From: JAEHCY01 sp964519095
Lineage (GTDB): Bacteria > Pseudomonadota > Gammaproteobacteria > Chromatiales > Chromatiaceae
Direction: 5' to 3'
Length of the DNA: 13,352 bases
Assembly: GCA_964519095.1 (NCBI GenBank)
Contig: CAZFHV010000094.1
Coordinates: forward strand, 1-13,352
Both the position numbers and the translations under genes were made by a program. Positions 13,006-13,352 of the stretch are shown one piece after another; the first letter of the stretch is position 1, and each line of letters begins with the position of its first letter. The notes under the pieces were generated by a model. It worked only from the letters and a program-made list of their open reading frames with translations. It was not told where the DNA came from and did no database searches.

Positions 13006-13069
13006 GTCCATCTGGGAGACTCCGCACGGTGAGCCGCCAAGCACACCAGTGTGGAGAATCCAGATGGAC
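13006..13069 (+). promoter_or_regulatory. Transposase leader structure hiding RBS and start codon
   Basis: The leader folds into one long stem-loop. 13006-13015 pairs perfectly with 13060-13069 (10 bp), which covers the ATG at 13064-13066. After a small internal loop, 13020-13027 pairs with 13049-13056 (8 bp, one G-U), which covers the GGAG ribosome-binding site at 13053-13056. A further 4 bp (13028-13031 with 13044-13047) close the top. Leader structures that block translation are established for IS200 of enterobacteria. The short GGAGTC/GACTCC stem (13003-13008/13018-13023) would compete with it. Confidence 0.75.
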
Positions 13070-13352
13070 GAGTTTAGAAGCTTAAGCCACACCAAGTGGG
13101 AGTGTTAAGTATTCAGGCGGTGTTTATCCCGAAGTGTCGCCGTAAGGTGCTCTACGGGCAGTTGGGTCGGCACCTCGGGGAGGTGTTCAGGGACCTCGCG
13201 GCGCAAAAAGAGAGTCGGATCGAGGAAGGCCACCTGATGGCCGATCCTGTGCACATGCTCATCTCGATACCACCCAAGTACGCGCTCTCGCAGGTGGTGG
13301 GGTACATCAAAGGCAAGAGTGCGATCTATCTAGCACGGGTGTACGGGGAGCG
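13064..13352 (+). pseudogene. tnpA: IS200-type transposase TnpA, frameshifted and partial
   Basis: Y1 (HUH) transposase of the IS200 type, broken. The ATG at 13064 opens MDEFRSLSHTKWEC and then hits TAA at 13106. The family sequence resumes in another frame from about 13120 (VFIPKCRRKVLYGQLG, later PPKYALSQVVGYIKGKSAI) and runs off the window end. Against the usual WECKYHVVFIPK, about 2 extra nucleotides lie between 13106 and 13120. The catalytic HUH motif, normally Pro-Asp-His-Val-His, reads Ala-Asp-Pro-Val-His: the first His is Pro (CCT at 13246-13248), the second His is kept (CAC at 13252-13254). The catalytic Tyr would lie beyond the window. Two independent lesions argue for a decayed copy and against a single sequencing error. 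Confidence 0.85.

Larger units (their letters stand above)
12961..13352 (+). mobile_element. IS200/IS605-family element, left part, degenerate
   Basis: The region reads as the left end of an IS200-type insertion sequence: a short end hairpin (12961-12977), a structured leader, and the first two thirds of a Y1 transposase gene. These elements lack terminal inverted repeats and move as single strands using end hairpins. The exact left boundary cannot be fixed without the right end or an empty site; it should lie a few bases to tens of bases left of the hairpin. The element continues past the window. The transposase is frameshifted and has a changed catalytic motif, so this copy is probably dead. 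Confidence 0.85.

Overview
The window is a G+C-rich (roughly two-thirds by eye), densely coded bacterial segment. It has Shine-Dalgarno-led genes and a lipoprotein with an OmpA-type peptidoglycan-binding domain, so the host is Gram-negative. The gene mix would fit a high-GC gammaproteobacterium, for example a Chromatiales-type or sulfur-oxidising lineage, but that placement is inference only. I see no rRNA, tRNA or CRISPR array.

Layout. (1) 117-2126, minus strand: a CorA-type divalent-cation transporter, then a small DUF6489-like protein and an unrecognised acidic protein that probably share a transcript. (2) 2295-5298, minus strand: a two-gene operon of a family-4 glycosyltransferase followed 7 nt later by a NodU/TobZ-type carbamoyltransferase, presumably making or decorating a surface or secreted glycan. 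(3) 5492-6043, plus strand: a single-pass membrane protein with a strikingly methionine-rich tail. (4) 6134-7833: an archaeal-type (Rnl3/Pab1020) ATP-dependent RNA ligase and its PIN-nuclease 'RNA ligase partner', convergent and overlapping by 25 bp at their 3' ends. (5) 7997-9487, plus strand: two class I SAM methyltransferases, 21 nt apart, starting divergently from the RNA ligase. (6) 9514-9548: a perfect 13-bp hairpin between convergent genes. (7) 9576-10880: an OmpA-like lipoprotein and, divergent from it over a very short promoter region, an exported protein with a plausible Cys/His/Asp catalytic triad. (8) 11259-12866, plus strand: two likely DNA-binding proteins, a KfrA-like coiled-coil protein and a helix-hairpin-helix protein with a histone-H1-like Lys/Ala/Pro tail. 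(9) 12961-13352: the left part of an IS200/IS605-family element that runs off the window. Its transposase gene is frameshifted and the first His of the HUH motif is replaced by Pro, but the leader still has a strong structure sequestering both ribosome-binding site and start codon.

The most interesting unit is the RNA ligase/PIN pair: a cut-and-seal combination known by co-occurrence but whose biology is, to my knowledge, unexplained. Other candidates for follow-up are the methionine-rich membrane protein, the putative periplasmic cysteine hydrolase and the HhH/H1-like nucleoid protein.
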